Origin: Shewanella xiamenensis
Lineage (GTDB): Bacteria; Pseudomonadota; Gammaproteobacteria; Enterobacterales; Shewanellaceae
Direction of reading: 5' to 3'
NCBI RefSeq assembly: GCF_014647135.1
Contig: NZ_BMOP01000003.1
Span: 292,963-356,962 of the forward strand
Length of the DNA: 64,000 nt
In this document: positions 1 through 9,117 of the stretch, piece after piece
How positions within the stretch are numbered: the first letter of the stretch is position 1
Layout: every line of letters begins with the position of its first letter
Made by a program: the position numbers and the translations under genes
Notes under the pieces: model-generated
What the model was told of the DNA's origin: nothing
The model's database searches: none
What the model saw: the letters and a program-made list of their open reading frames with translations, nothing else

Positions 1-628
<628 letters not shown>

Positions 629-665
629 TTAATGATTAATTGGAATGTCGAATTGATGTCGTGGA

Positions 666-956
666 TTAACCTACGATGGCCATCAGGTCAGCTTCCGACA
701 GGATCAAGACTTCTTGACCGTCGATTTTTTCTTTCTTAACACCGTAACCTTCATTGAAGATCACTACATCACCCACTTTCACATCCAGAGGTCTTACAGT
801 GCCGTTTTCTAAAATACGGCCATTACCTACTGCAAGGACTTCCCCGCGAGTCGATTTTTCGGCGGCGCTGCCTGTTAATACAATGCCACCCGCAGAAGTT
901 GATTCAACTTCTAAACGCTTAACGATTACGCGGTCATGTAATGGACGAATATTCAT
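666..956 (-). CDS. groES: Co-chaperonin GroES
   Basis: This 96-residue protein starts [14 protein letters not shown] and carries the mobile loop ([14 protein letters not shown], about residues 18-31) that docks on GroEL. Length and sequence match gammaproteobacterial GroES, which caps the GroEL ring as a heptamer. It is first in the groES-groL operon. The start ATG (954-956) follows an AGGAGAG ribosome site about 6 bases upstream. Transcription is probably from the sigma-32 promoter about 95 bp upstream. Confidence 0.98.
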   Translation of the reverse strand: MNIRPLHDRVIVKRLEVESTSAGGIVLTGSAAEKSTRGEVLAVGNGRILENGTVRPLDVKVGDVVIFNEGYGVKKEKIDGQEVLILSEADLMAIVG

Positions 957-1050
957 CTATGAACTCTCCTAATGATTTAATGCCCAACAATCGAGGCGAT
1001 TTTGTGATGAAAAAGAGGAGGCATTTCCGCCTTCCCCTTTGATGTGTGTG

Positions 1051-1079
1051 ATATGGGGTTAACCCCTGCCAGATCCAAG
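1051..1079 (-). promoter_or_regulatory. Sigma-32 heat-shock promoter of groESL
   Basis: On the minus strand there is CTTGGAT (1073-1079), then 14 bases, then CCCCATAT (1051-1058). The sigma-32 consensus is CTTGAAA, 13-15 bases, CCCCATnT, so the -10 element is perfect and the -35 element matches at 5 of 7 positions. It lies about 95 bp upstream of groES, with no other gene between. No CIRCE repeat was seen. Confidence 0.8.
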
Positions 1080-1183
1080 TGCCTTTACAAAAAAAAATTC
1101 AAATTTTTGATGTCGGTTTTTTCAAGCGGGCACAATCCTGCTAGAATCTCGCCTCCGCTCGCAAACAAGGCACTATTTTCCCC

Positions 1184-2542
1184 ATGAAAGACAGACACGG
1201 GCTGCTTAGCGCGCCAATTGGTCGTGTACTGCTCAACATGAGCCTCCCTAACTTGATTGGCATTATGACCATTCTAGGTTTTAGCCTCGCTGACACTTTT
1301 TTTATCAGCCAATTAGGGACAGAGCCTTTAGCTGCAATCAGTTTTACCTTTCCAGTAACGTTAATTATTTCCAGCATTGCCATTGGTGTGGGTGCAGGCG
1401 TTTCTACTAACCTTGGCAGGCTGATTGGCTCGGGTAATGCGCCACGTGCCAAGGTGTTTTTGCACGATGCGCTGCTGCTGACCTTTATCCTTATCGCCAG
1501 TTTATCCGCCCTTGGCAGTATTTTTATCGAGCCACTGTTTAGTTTACTTGGCGCCAATGAAACCAGCTTGCCACTCATTCATGACTATATGATGTATTGG
1601 TATGTGGGCGCGCCACTGTTGGTGTTATTGATGGTGGGCAACCAAGGCTTACGCTCCACGGGCGACACTCGCTCACCAGCGATGATAATGATGCTGGCGG
1701 CGCTGATTAACTTAATCCTCGATCCTTTGCTTATCTTCGGTATTGGACCTTTTCCCCGTTTAGAGATCCAAGGGGCAGCGATTGCCACCCTGTTCTCATG
1801 GCTTGTCGCATTGTCGCTCTCGGGTTATTTGCTGATCATCAAGCGGCGGATGCTTGAGCGGGCGGTATTTGATATCGATAGAATGCGTGCCAACTGGAGT
1901 AAACTTGCCCATATTGCCCAGCCTGCGGCCTTGATGAATTTAATCAATCCGCTCGCCAATGCGGTGATTATGGCGATGCTGGCCCATATCGACCATAGCG
2001 CGGTGGCAGCGTTTGGTGCGGGTACGCGCTTAGAATCGGTGTTATTAATTGTGGTGATGGCATTATCATCGAGCCTCATGCCGTTTATCGCGCAAAATCT
2101 CGGTGCTGGTCAACCCCAAAGGGCGAAGCAGGCTTTGCTGCTATCGCTTAAATTTATCTTTGTATTCCAAACCTTACTCTATATTCCGCTGGCGTTTTTG
2201 GCCCAGCCACTCGCGAATTTATTTAGTACCGATCCGCAGGTGCTAGAGTGGTTAAGTTTTTATATTCTGGTGCTACCCTGCGCCTATGGCCCGCTGGGAA
2301 TTGTGATTATCTTTGCCACGGCGCTTAATGCCTACCATAGGCCGATGAGTTCGTTAGTGATTAACCTGTGCCGCTTAGTGCTATTGATGCTGCCACTGGC
2401 GGCGCTGGGATCTTATATTGATGGCGTAAAAGGCTTATTACTCGCGCTCCCCATCACCAACCTCTTGATGGGGATTGCCTGTTATTACTTAGCGCAGCGG
2501 ATTTGCGAGCCGACCAAGGTCACGACCGCCGACGCGATTTAG
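1184..2542 (+). CDS. MATE-family multidrug/toxic compound exporter
   Basis: This is a 452-residue integral membrane protein with about 12 hydrophobic segments in two homologous halves (MatE domains about 17-180 and 240-400). It begins MKDRHGLLSAPIGRVLLNMSLPNLIG, the usual short cytoplasmic leader before TM1 in the NorM/DinF branch. Such proteins export cationic drugs using a Na+ or H+ gradient; the substrate cannot be told from sequence. It is divergent from groES and its stop overlaps the end of the convergent LysR gene by 4 bp. Confidence 0.9.
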   Translation: MKDRHGLLSAPIGRVLLNMSLPNLIGIMTILGFSLADTFFISQLGTEPLAAISFTFPVTLIISSIAIGVGAGVSTNLGRLIGSGNAPRAKVFLHDALLLTFILIASLSALGSIFIEPLFSLLGANETSLPLIHDYMMYWYVGAPLLVLLMVGNQGLRSTGDTRSPAMIMMLAALINLILDPLLIFGIGPFPRLEIQGAAIATLFSWLVALSLSGYLLIIKRRMLERAVFDIDRMRANWSKLAHIAQPAALMNLINPLANAVIMAMLAHIDHSAVAAFGAGTRLESVLLIVVMALSSSLMPFIAQNLGAGQPQRAKQALLLSLKFIFVFQTLLYIPLAFLAQPLANLFSTDPQVLEWLSFYILVLPCAYGPLGIVIIFATALNAYHRPMSSLVINLCRLVLLMLPLAALGSYIDGVKGLLLALPITNLLMGIACYYLAQRICEPTKVTTADAI

Positions 2543-3528
2543 GTTGTGCTTTTTAGGCTAAAACGCACATCATTGGGTGGGAAGGGCTCCTCCGATGCCT
2601 TACAAACTCGGCGCACACTTTGCGTGCTGAGATTAGTTGGTACACCTTTCGGCGCCAGTTCTTTAATAATAAAGTCGATAAAGCGTCTGCTGGCCAAGCT
2701 TACATAACGTCTTGATGGATAGGCTAAATAGCATTCGCCGGGATGGGACTCTATCTCAGGTAACAGGGTAATTAGCTGCCCTGAAGCCACAAAATCAGCC
2801 ACCACTTCCGCAGGCGCATACACAATGCCGCGCCCTTGCAGGGCAAACTCTACCGCCACTTCAACACTGTTGGAGCAGAAATTTCCCCGAACCCGAACTT
2901 CCTGTTCGGCACCAATCCATAACTCATTAAAGATCTTGCCATTTGAGAGCCTAAATAAGGCCACATTATGGGACTCAATCTCCTGTGGAGTCTGCGGCAT
3001 ACCATGTTGCACTAGGTATTGGGGACTGGCATAAAAACGCAAATCCGTGGTGAATATCGGCCGCACCACTAAATCTAAGGTATCTAATGCGGGTTCGACC
3101 ACAAAGGCTACATCGAGATTATTCTTCACCATATCAACAGATTCTGCGCTACTAATCACTTCAACCGTGAGCTTGGGATGCAGATCCATAAAACGGAAAA
3201 TGGCTTGCATCAACACATTCATACTGTGGATAGGAAACATTTGAATGCGGAGATGGCCACTGATCTCAGCATCTTCGTTAGTCATCTCAAACAGAGTTTC
3301 ATCGAGCTGCGCCAAGATATTCTGTGAACGTTGGTAAAAATGGCTTCCCGCCGAGGTCAGCGTCATCGAGCGGCTCTGTCGGTGGAATAGCTTGATATTC
3401 AGCTCATCTTCCAATGCCTGTAAACGCCGACTCACGGTCGATTTTGGTAAGTTAAGCAAATCCGCCGCTTCAATCAAACTGCCGGTTTCAGCGATTCGGT
3501 GAAATAACGCGAGGTCCTCTGTCTTCAT
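2539..3528 (-). CDS. LysR-family transcriptional regulator
   Basis: This 329-residue protein has an N-terminal winged helix-turn-helix (about residues 1-60, with LIEAADLLNLPKSTVSRRLQ as recognition region) and a LysR effector-binding domain (about 90-290). An upstream TTG at 3571-3573 would add 15 residues. I chose the ATG at 3526-3528 because MKTEDLALFHRIAETGSL is the standard LysR start and because the longer form would run through a perfect inverted repeat that looks like an operator. It is divergent from an RND efflux operon with 128 bp between them, so control of that pump plus autoregulation is the natural inference; the inducer is unknown. Confidence 0.9.
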   Translation of the reverse strand: MKTEDLALFHRIAETGSLIEAADLLNLPKSTVSRRLQALEDELNIKLFHRQSRSMTLTSAGSHFYQRSQNILAQLDETLFEMTNEDAEISGHLRIQMFPIHSMNVLMQAIFRFMDLHPKLTVEVISSAESVDMVKNNLDVAFVVEPALDTLDLVVRPIFTTDLRFYASPQYLVQHGMPQTPQEIESHNVALFRLSNGKIFNELWIGAEQEVRVRGNFCSNSVEVAVEFALQGRGIVYAPAEVVADFVASGQLITLLPEIESHPGECYLAYPSRRYVSLASRRFIDFIIKELAPKGVPTNLSTQSVRRVCKASEEPFPPNDVRFSLKSTT

Positions 3529-3555
3529 TTTTAACTTAATATCAATCTCATTATG

Positions 3556-3572
3556 TGGGATTGATAATCCCA
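3556..3572. promoter_or_regulatory. Inverted repeat, candidate LysR operator
   Basis: TGGGATT-GAT-AATCCCA is a perfect inverted repeat with 7-base arms. It lies 28 bp upstream of the chosen LysR start and 85 bp upstream of the RND adaptor gene. Its place between divergent regulator and target genes is typical for LysR proteins. The exact T-N11-A core is not present, so the assignment to this regulator is inference. Confidence 0.5.
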
Positions 3573-3656
3573 AAGTATCCCGTTTATTGCAACAACTTTA
3601 GCTGATATCTTCGCGCCCCTGAAATGCTGATAAATTGTTATTGAGGACTCTCCACC

Positions 3657-4739
3657 ATGAAAGCTTATCGACTTATTCCCTTGGCGGCGTTATTGCCAGC
3701 CCTGCTTACAGCCTGCACGCCAGCGGAAAGCTCGGTACAGGCGAGTGTCATCAGACCCGTAAAACTGTTTGAGGTTGCCAAACTCGAGGGTGGAGATTTT
3801 AGAACCTTCCCCGCTCGGGTGAGCGCCAATAGCCGCGCAGAATTGTCCTTTCGCATTTCTGGGCAACTCACAGAGTTGGCGCTGGTAGAGGGGCAAAGTG
3901 TTAACCAAGGTAGCCTATTGGCTAAACTGGACGACAGGGATGCCTATAACAATTTAATGACCCGCGAAGCAGACCATGAACTGTTAGCGGCGGATTTTCA
4001 GCGTAAAACCGAACTCCTAAAGCGTAAATTAATCTCCCAAGCCGAGTTTGATAGCGCCCAAGCACAGCTTAAATCGGCCAAAGCCGCCTTAGCTGCCGCC
4101 CGTGACCAGTTAAGTTATACCAAGCTTATCGCCCCTTTTAGTGGCACTGTGGCCAAACGTTTAGTGGATAACCACCAAATTGTGCAGGCTAATCAAGGAA
4201 TATTAACCCTACAAAACAACCATTTGCTCGATGTGAGTATTCAAGTCCCCGAGTCAATGGCCGCGGGTTTAAACACTTATATCCAGCAGCAAAAGTTTGT
4301 CGCTAAAGTGCGTTTTAGTGCATTAGCAGGCATGGAGTTTGATGCGAAATTCAAGGAGTACTCCACCCAAGTTACGCCCGGCACTCAGGCCTATGAAGTG
4401 GTGTTTTCCCTACCACAACCCAAGGATATTCAATTACTTCCAGGGATGAGCGCTGAATTAACACTAGCCTTAATGAAAAGCCCAAGCCAAGCAGCATCGG
4501 CCATAGTGCCAGTCACCGCTATCGATAAACGCGATCAGGATGGCCGCGTCCAAGTGTGGGTCTATCAAACGCAATCGGGCGAAGTGAAACCCGCTGCTGT
4601 CACCTTAGGCCGAGTCACCAGTGAAGGTGTTGAAGTGCTTGGCGGTATTAATAATGGCGATTTAATTGTCAGTGCAGGTGTATCCCAATTATCCGACGGG
4701 ATGAAAGTCAAACCACTACGCTGGCAGCGCGGAGTTTAA
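3657..4739 (+). CDS. RND efflux periplasmic adaptor (membrane fusion) lipoprotein
   Basis: This 360-residue protein starts with a lipoprotein signal (MKAYRLIPLAALLPALLTAC, lipobox LTAC with Cys20). It has a biotinyl-lipoyl-like region (about 60-100 and 160-185), a coiled-coil hairpin rich in Ala, Lys and Gln (about 100-155), and beta-barrel and membrane-proximal domains to the C-terminus. It is an AcrA/MexA-type adaptor joining the inner-membrane pump to an outer-membrane channel. A GAGGA ribosome site lies 9 bp before the ATG. The permease gene starts 3 bp after its stop. No outer-membrane factor gene follows, so a shared TolC-like channel is likely. Confidence 0.93.
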   Translation: MKAYRLIPLAALLPALLTACTPAESSVQASVIRPVKLFEVAKLEGGDFRTFPARVSANSRAELSFRISGQLTELALVEGQSVNQGSLLAKLDDRDAYNNLMTREADHELLAADFQRKTELLKRKLISQAEFDSAQAQLKSAKAALAAARDQLSYTKLIAPFSGTVAKRLVDNHQIVQANQGILTLQNNHLLDVSIQVPESMAAGLNTYIQQQKFVAKVRFSALAGMEFDAKFKEYSTQVTPGTQAYEVVFSLPQPKDIQLLPGMSAELTLALMKSPSQAASAIVPVTAIDKRDQDGRVQVWVYQTQSGEVKPAAVTLGRVTSEGVEVLGGINNGDLIVSAGVSQLSDGMKVKPLRWQRGV

Positions 4740-4742
4740 TCC

Positions 4743-7700
4743 ATGAATATTGCTGAGTATTCAATCCGCCACAAAGTCATCAGTTGGATGTTTGTATTAC
4801 TGCTACTCGTGGGCGGTAGTGTGAGCTTTACCGGTCTTGGGCAGTTAGAGTTTCCCGAATTTACCATTAAAGAAGCCCTAGTGATCACCGCCTATCCGGG
4901 TGCATCGCCAGAGCAAGTGGAAGAAGAAGTCACCCTTCCCCTCGAAGATGCCTTGCAGCAGCTCGATGCGGTTAAGCACGTAACCTCCATTAACAGTGCG
5001 GGTTTGTCGCAGATCCAAATTGAGGTCAAAGAAACCTATGACAAAACGAGCCTGCCGCAGGTGTGGGATGAAGTACGTCGTAAGGTCAACGACACCGCAG
5101 GACAACTGCCTCCCGGCACTAGCACGCCCAAAGTCTATGACGACTTTGGCGATGTGTACGGCATTTTGTTTAATCTCTCAGGGCCTGACTATAGTAACCG
5201 TGAATTAAGCAATTATGCCGATTATTTGCGCCGCGAACTGGTACTGGTGCCAGGGGTCAAAAAGGTTTCAGTTGCGGGCAGCGTAACTGAGCAGGTTGTG
5301 ATTGAAATATCACAACAAAAACTCTCGGCACTGGGGTTAGATCAAAGCTATATCCACGGCCTGATTAACAATCAAAACGTGGTCTCCAACGCGGGCAGTT
5401 TAGTGGTGGGCGATAATCGTATTCGCATCCATCCCACCGGAGAATTTAGCAGTGTGCAGGATCTCGCACGTCTGATCGTCAGCCCGCCCGGCAGCACTGA
5501 GCTTATCTATCTTGGTGATATTGCCCATATAGAAAAAGATTATGATGAAACCCCTGACGTGCTCTATCACAACCGTGGCGAAGCCGCCCTCTCCCTTGGG
5601 ATTTCCTTTTCAAGTGGCGTCAACGTGGTCGAAGTGGGTAAAAGCGTTAGCGAGCGCCTTGCCGAACTGGAGTCTCAGCGCCCAATAGGGATGAGCTTAG
5701 ACACGGTTTATAACCAAAGTTTGGCGGTGGATGACACAGTAAATGGCTTTTTGATCAATCTATTAGAATCGATTGCCATCGTTATTGCCGTACTCTTGCT
5801 GTTTATGGGTTTACGCTCAGGCTTATTGATGGGGGTCATCTTACTGTTGACCATTCTCGGTACTTTTATCGTGATGAAAGTGCTAGGTATTGAACTGCAA
5901 CTGATCTCCCTCGGCGCGCTGATTATTGCTTTGGGCATGTTGGTCGATAACGCCATTGTGGTGACAGAAGGCATTTTGATTGGTCTGCGTCGTGGTAAGA
6001 CTCGCCTCGAAGCCGCCAAACAAATTGTGTCGCAAACTCAGTGGCCACTGCTTGGTGCCACCGTTATTGCGATTATAGCCTTTGCACCGATTGGCTTATC
6101 GCAAAATGCCGCGGGGGAGTTTTGTCGCTCACTGTTCCAAGTGTTGATGATTTCCTTATTTATCAGTTGGATTACCGCGATCACCCTGACGCCTTTCTTC
6201 TGCCATTTGCTGTTTAAAGATGCCCCCGCAGATGAGGAAGAGCAGGACCCATACAAGGGCTGGTTCTTTAGCATATACCGCGCGAGCTTAACCTTTGCCC
6301 TACGTTTTAGAATCGCCAGCATTTTATTAGTCGGTGCCATGCTCGTTAGCGCAGTGATTGGCTTTGGTCATATCAAGAATGTGTTCTTCCCAGCATCTAA
6401 TACGCCCATCTTCTTTGTCGATATTTGGATGCCAGAAGGTACAGATATTAAAGGCACTGAACGCTTTACCGCCGATATTGAGCAGCAGTTACTCAAGCAA
6501 GCCGAGGAACAACATAGTGGCTTAAAACACTTAACAACGGTCATTGGCCAAGGTGCGCAGCGGTTTGTGTTGCCCTATCAACCCGAAAAGGGCTATCCAG
6601 CCTATGCGCAGCTCATTATTGAAATGGCAGATTTAGCCTCCTTAAAAGTCTATATGCCAGAGCTAGAAACCTTTTTAAATCAGAGATTCCCGCAGGCACA
6701 GTTCAGATTAAAGAACATGGAAAACGGCCCTTCTCCCGCCGCGAAGATTGAGGCTCGCTTCTACGGTGATGATCCCGAAGTACTGCGTACTCTAGGCGCT
6801 CAAGCCGAAGCCATCTTCCATGCGGAGCCGAGTATGGACGGTATTCGCCATGACTGGCGCAACCAAGTGACTTTAATTCGTCCGCAATTAGAAAATGCTC
6901 AAGCAAGGGAAACGGGGATCAGTAAACAGGATCTGGATAACGCACTGTTAGTTAACTTTAGCGGCAAACAGATTGGCCTGTACCGTGAAACCAGCCATTT
7001 ACTCCCCATCGTTGCCCGCGCACCCGCCGAGGAACGTTTACAGGCGGACAGCCTGTGGAAACTGCAAATCTGGAGTAGCGAGCACAGCACCTTTGTACCA
7101 GCAACGCAAGTTGTAAGCAGCTTCGATACTCAATGGGAAAACCCCTTAGTAAAACGTCGCGATCGGATGCGGATGTTAGCCGTTTTAGCCGACCCTAAAC
7201 TGGGTAGCGATGAAACCGCCGACTCAGTATTACGTAAAGTCAAAGCTAAGGTCGAAGCCATCAGCTTGCCTGCGGGTTACCACTTAGAATGGGGTGGCGA
7301 GTATGAAACGGCGGGCGAAGCCCAAACCGCGGTATTTAGCTCAATTCCACTGGGTTACTTGGCGATGTTTTTAATCACAGTGTTCCTGTTTAACTCGGTA
7401 CGCCAGCCGTTAGTGATTTGGTTTACCGTGCCATTGGCCTTGATTGGGGTATCGGCGGGATTATTGATTTTCGACGCGCCCTTTAGCTTTATGGCGCTGC
7501 TGGGACTACTGAGTCTATCGGGCATGGTGATTAAAAACGGTATTGTATTGGTTGACCAGATCAACCTCGAACTCAGTGAAGGCAAAGCCGCCTATTTAGC
7601 TTTAATCGATTCCTGTGTTAGCCGCGTTCGCCCTGTGATGATGGCGGCGATCACGACCATGCTCGGGATGATACCTCTGATCCCCGACGCCTTTTTCGGC

Positions 7701-7826
7701 TCCATGGCGATCACTATCATCTTTGGTTTAGGTTTTGCGTCGCTGCTGACCCTTATCGTGCTGCCAGTGATGTACAGCTTGGCCTTTAACATCAAACCGA
7801 ATGCGGTGGCGAGCGAGAAACACTAG
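4743..7826 (+). CDS. RND efflux pump permease (AcrB/hydrophobe-amphiphile type)
   Basis: This 1027-residue permease has the standard RND layout: TM1 near the N-terminus, a large periplasmic loop, TM2-6, a second loop and TM8-12. Motifs include FPEFTIKEALVITAYPGASP after TM1, the TM4 segment with GMLVDNAIVVTEG (the paired Asp/Asn proton-relay region), and SGMVIKNGIVLVDQ near the C-terminus. It exports substrates from periplasm or inner membrane using the proton gradient, as a trimer. The substrate cannot be told from sequence. It is the second gene of the operon and is followed by a strong terminator. Confidence 0.95.
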   Translation: MNIAEYSIRHKVISWMFVLLLLVGGSVSFTGLGQLEFPEFTIKEALVITAYPGASPEQVEEEVTLPLEDALQQLDAVKHVTSINSAGLSQIQIEVKETYDKTSLPQVWDEVRRKVNDTAGQLPPGTSTPKVYDDFGDVYGILFNLSGPDYSNRELSNYADYLRRELVLVPGVKKVSVAGSVTEQVVIEISQQKLSALGLDQSYIHGLINNQNVVSNAGSLVVGDNRIRIHPTGEFSSVQDLARLIVSPPGSTELIYLGDIAHIEKDYDETPDVLYHNRGEAALSLGISFSSGVNVVEVGKSVSERLAELESQRPIGMSLDTVYNQSLAVDDTVNGFLINLLESIAIVIAVLLLFMGLRSGLLMGVILLLTILGTFIVMKVLGIELQLISLGALIIALGMLVDNAIVVTEGILIGLRRGKTRLEAAKQIVSQTQWPLLGATVIAIIAFAPIGLSQNAAGEFCRSLFQVLMISLFISWITAITLTPFFCHLLFKDAPADEEEQDPYKGWFFSIYRASLTFALRFRIASILLVGAMLVSAVIGFGHIKNVFFPASNTPIFFVDIWMPEGTDIKGTERFTADIEQQLLKQAEEQHSGLKHLTTVIGQGAQRFVLPYQPEKGYPAYAQLIIEMADLASLKVYMPELETFLNQRFPQAQFRLKNMENGPSPAAKIEARFYGDDPEVLRTLGAQAEAIFHAEPSMDGIRHDWRNQVTLIRPQLENAQARETGISKQDLDNALLVNFSGKQIGLYRETSHLLPIVARAPAEERLQADSLWKLQIWSSEHSTFVPATQVVSSFDTQWENPLVKRRDRMRMLAVLADPKLGSDETADSVLRKVKAKVEAISLPAGYHLEWGGEYETAGEAQTAVFSSIPLGYLAMFLITVFLFNSVRQPLVIWFTVPLALIGVSAGLLIFDAPFSFMALLGLLSLSGMVIKNGIVLVDQINLELSEGKAAYLALIDSCVSRVRPVMMAAITTMLGMIPLIPDAFFGSMAITIIFGLGFASLLTLIVLPVMYSLAFNIKPNAVASEKH

Positions 7827-7857
7827 CCCGCCACTCCCCCTAAACGCTTCCCGGCGT

Positions 7858-7896
7858 GGCCGATCGATGCTGCTTATTAGCATCGATTGGCCTTTT
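7858..7896 (+). terminator. Intrinsic terminator of the RND operon
   Basis: A 14-base stem (GGCCGATCGATGCT pairing with AGCATCGATTGGCC, one G-T type mismatch) with a 7-base loop is followed by TTTT. It lies 32 bp after the permease stop codon. Confidence 0.85.
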
Positions 7897-7980
7897 CATA
7901 TTGGGATGTCGAAGAATAGCGGCTAACCCCGATAACTTGAGGCTTTACACAGAGGAAAGAAAGTCGAGCTGAAAAGCGGA

Positions 7981-8571
7981 TTACGCCTTTGGATCTTTGG
8001 GTTGCTCGTCTTTATCCACCAATTGATGGCTTTCAGGACGTTTATCGCTAGGGTCGGCCTTATGTTCAAAGTCGCCTTCGTACACATTGCCATCGGCATG
8101 TTTATTTTGCTCAAAGGGAGGTTGATCGAAAGGATTTGTTTGTGAGCCAGAATGAGAGCCAAAGGGACCCGCACCAAAACCGCCGTGCATACCGCCTTGT
8201 AAGCCCGACACCACTCGCAGTTGCATACGTTTAAACACTAAGGCTGCTATCGGACGACGGGTTAAAGGAGTGAGCAACAATAAACCAATAAAATCAGTCA
8301 CAAATCCAGGGATAACCAGCAACACCCCCGCCATGGCTAGCATCATACCTTCGACAATTTCTTGCCCTGGCGCCTCACCGCGCGCGAGTTTTTGCTGCAC
8401 TTGCATTAGAGTACTTAATCCTTGACTGCGTACTAAAGACACGCCCAATACAGCAGTAAATAATACAAGGCCAATAGTGGTCCAAGTACCCAGCACCTCA
8501 CCCACGCGGATTAACACTGACAGCTCAACAACTGGGATCAGCACAAATAATAAAAATAGGATTAAAAACAT
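7981..8571 (-). CDS. fxsA: FxsA-family inner-membrane protein
   Basis: This 196-residue protein begins MFLILFLLFVLIPVVELSVL and has the FxsA core of about four hydrophobic segments over residues 1-130, with the GxxxVRxQG region (LGVSLVRSQGLSTL). In E. coli, FxsA overproduction relieves F-plasmid exclusion of phage T7; its normal role is unknown. The last 60 residues are a polar Gly/His/Asp-rich tail. It is longer than E. coli FxsA (about 158). It is monocistronic, convergent with the RND operon and divergent from cutA. Confidence 0.9.
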   Translation of the reverse strand: MFLILFLLFVLIPVVELSVLIRVGEVLGTWTTIGLVLFTAVLGVSLVRSQGLSTLMQVQQKLARGEAPGQEIVEGMMLAMAGVLLVIPGFVTDFIGLLLLTPLTRRPIAALVFKRMQLRVVSGLQGGMHGGFGAGPFGSHSGSQTNPFDQPPFEQNKHADGNVYEGDFEHKADPSDKRPESHQLVDKDEQPKDPKA

Positions 8572-8793
8572 ACCGACCTCAGATTTATCTTGCTCGTTTG
8601 AAAACTAAATGGGGGCAATCCGGTCTTAATTCAAGTCATTAGGGCGCAGACTGCGCTAAAGCGGTGAAACTTCTGATAGTTAGCTCACTCTTTCGTTAAG
8701 CCGTTAATGTATGAGACCATAAAAACACGTAAAGTAGCTTAGCCTAATAGGCTTAAGCGAAGTTTAAGATTGTTAGGGGACGATACCCACACT

Positions 8794-9117
8794 ATGCAAC
8801 CTCAGTATTTAATGGTCAGCACTAGCTGTCCAGACGACGTTCATGCCAATCGCATCGCCCATGCGTTAGTGGAAGCGCGTATCGCGGCTTGTGTGCATAT
8901 TTCAGCACCCATCCGCTCGGTCTATACGTGGGAAGGAAAAATCTGTGAAGAGCAAGAAATTAGCTTACACATTAAATGTTTACAAACTCTCTATCCAGAG
9001 TTAGAACAGCTTGTGCTTAAACTTCACCCTTATCAAGTGCCTGAAATTATTGCCGTACCCGTCACTCACGGGCTACCAGCCTACTTAGATTGGATAAAAG
9101 ATAACACTCAGCCATGA
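8794..9117 (+). CDS. cutA: CutA-family protein (divalent-cation tolerance)
   Basis: This 107-residue protein has the CutA1 fold signatures: AACVHISAPIRSVYTWEGKI (residues 36-55) and the C-terminal YQVPEIIAVPVTHG. CutA is a small trimeric ferredoxin-like protein linked genetically to copper tolerance; its exact role is unsettled. A TTG 24 bp upstream is in frame, but the ATG at 8794 fits the family N-terminus. The AGGGGA at 8775-8780 is rather far upstream (13 bases). Its stop overlaps the dsbD start by 4 bp, the same cutA-dsbD arrangement as in E. coli. Confidence 0.92.
   Translation: MQPQYLMVSTSCPDDVHANRIAHALVEARIAACVHISAPIRSVYTWEGKICEEQEISLHIKCLQTLYPELEQLVLKLHPYQVPEIIAVPVTHGLPAYLDWIKDNTQP

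Noticed and set aside
3529..3573. Longer LysR start at a TTG
   Set aside because: It would place the inverted repeat inside the gene and add residues not seen in the family.
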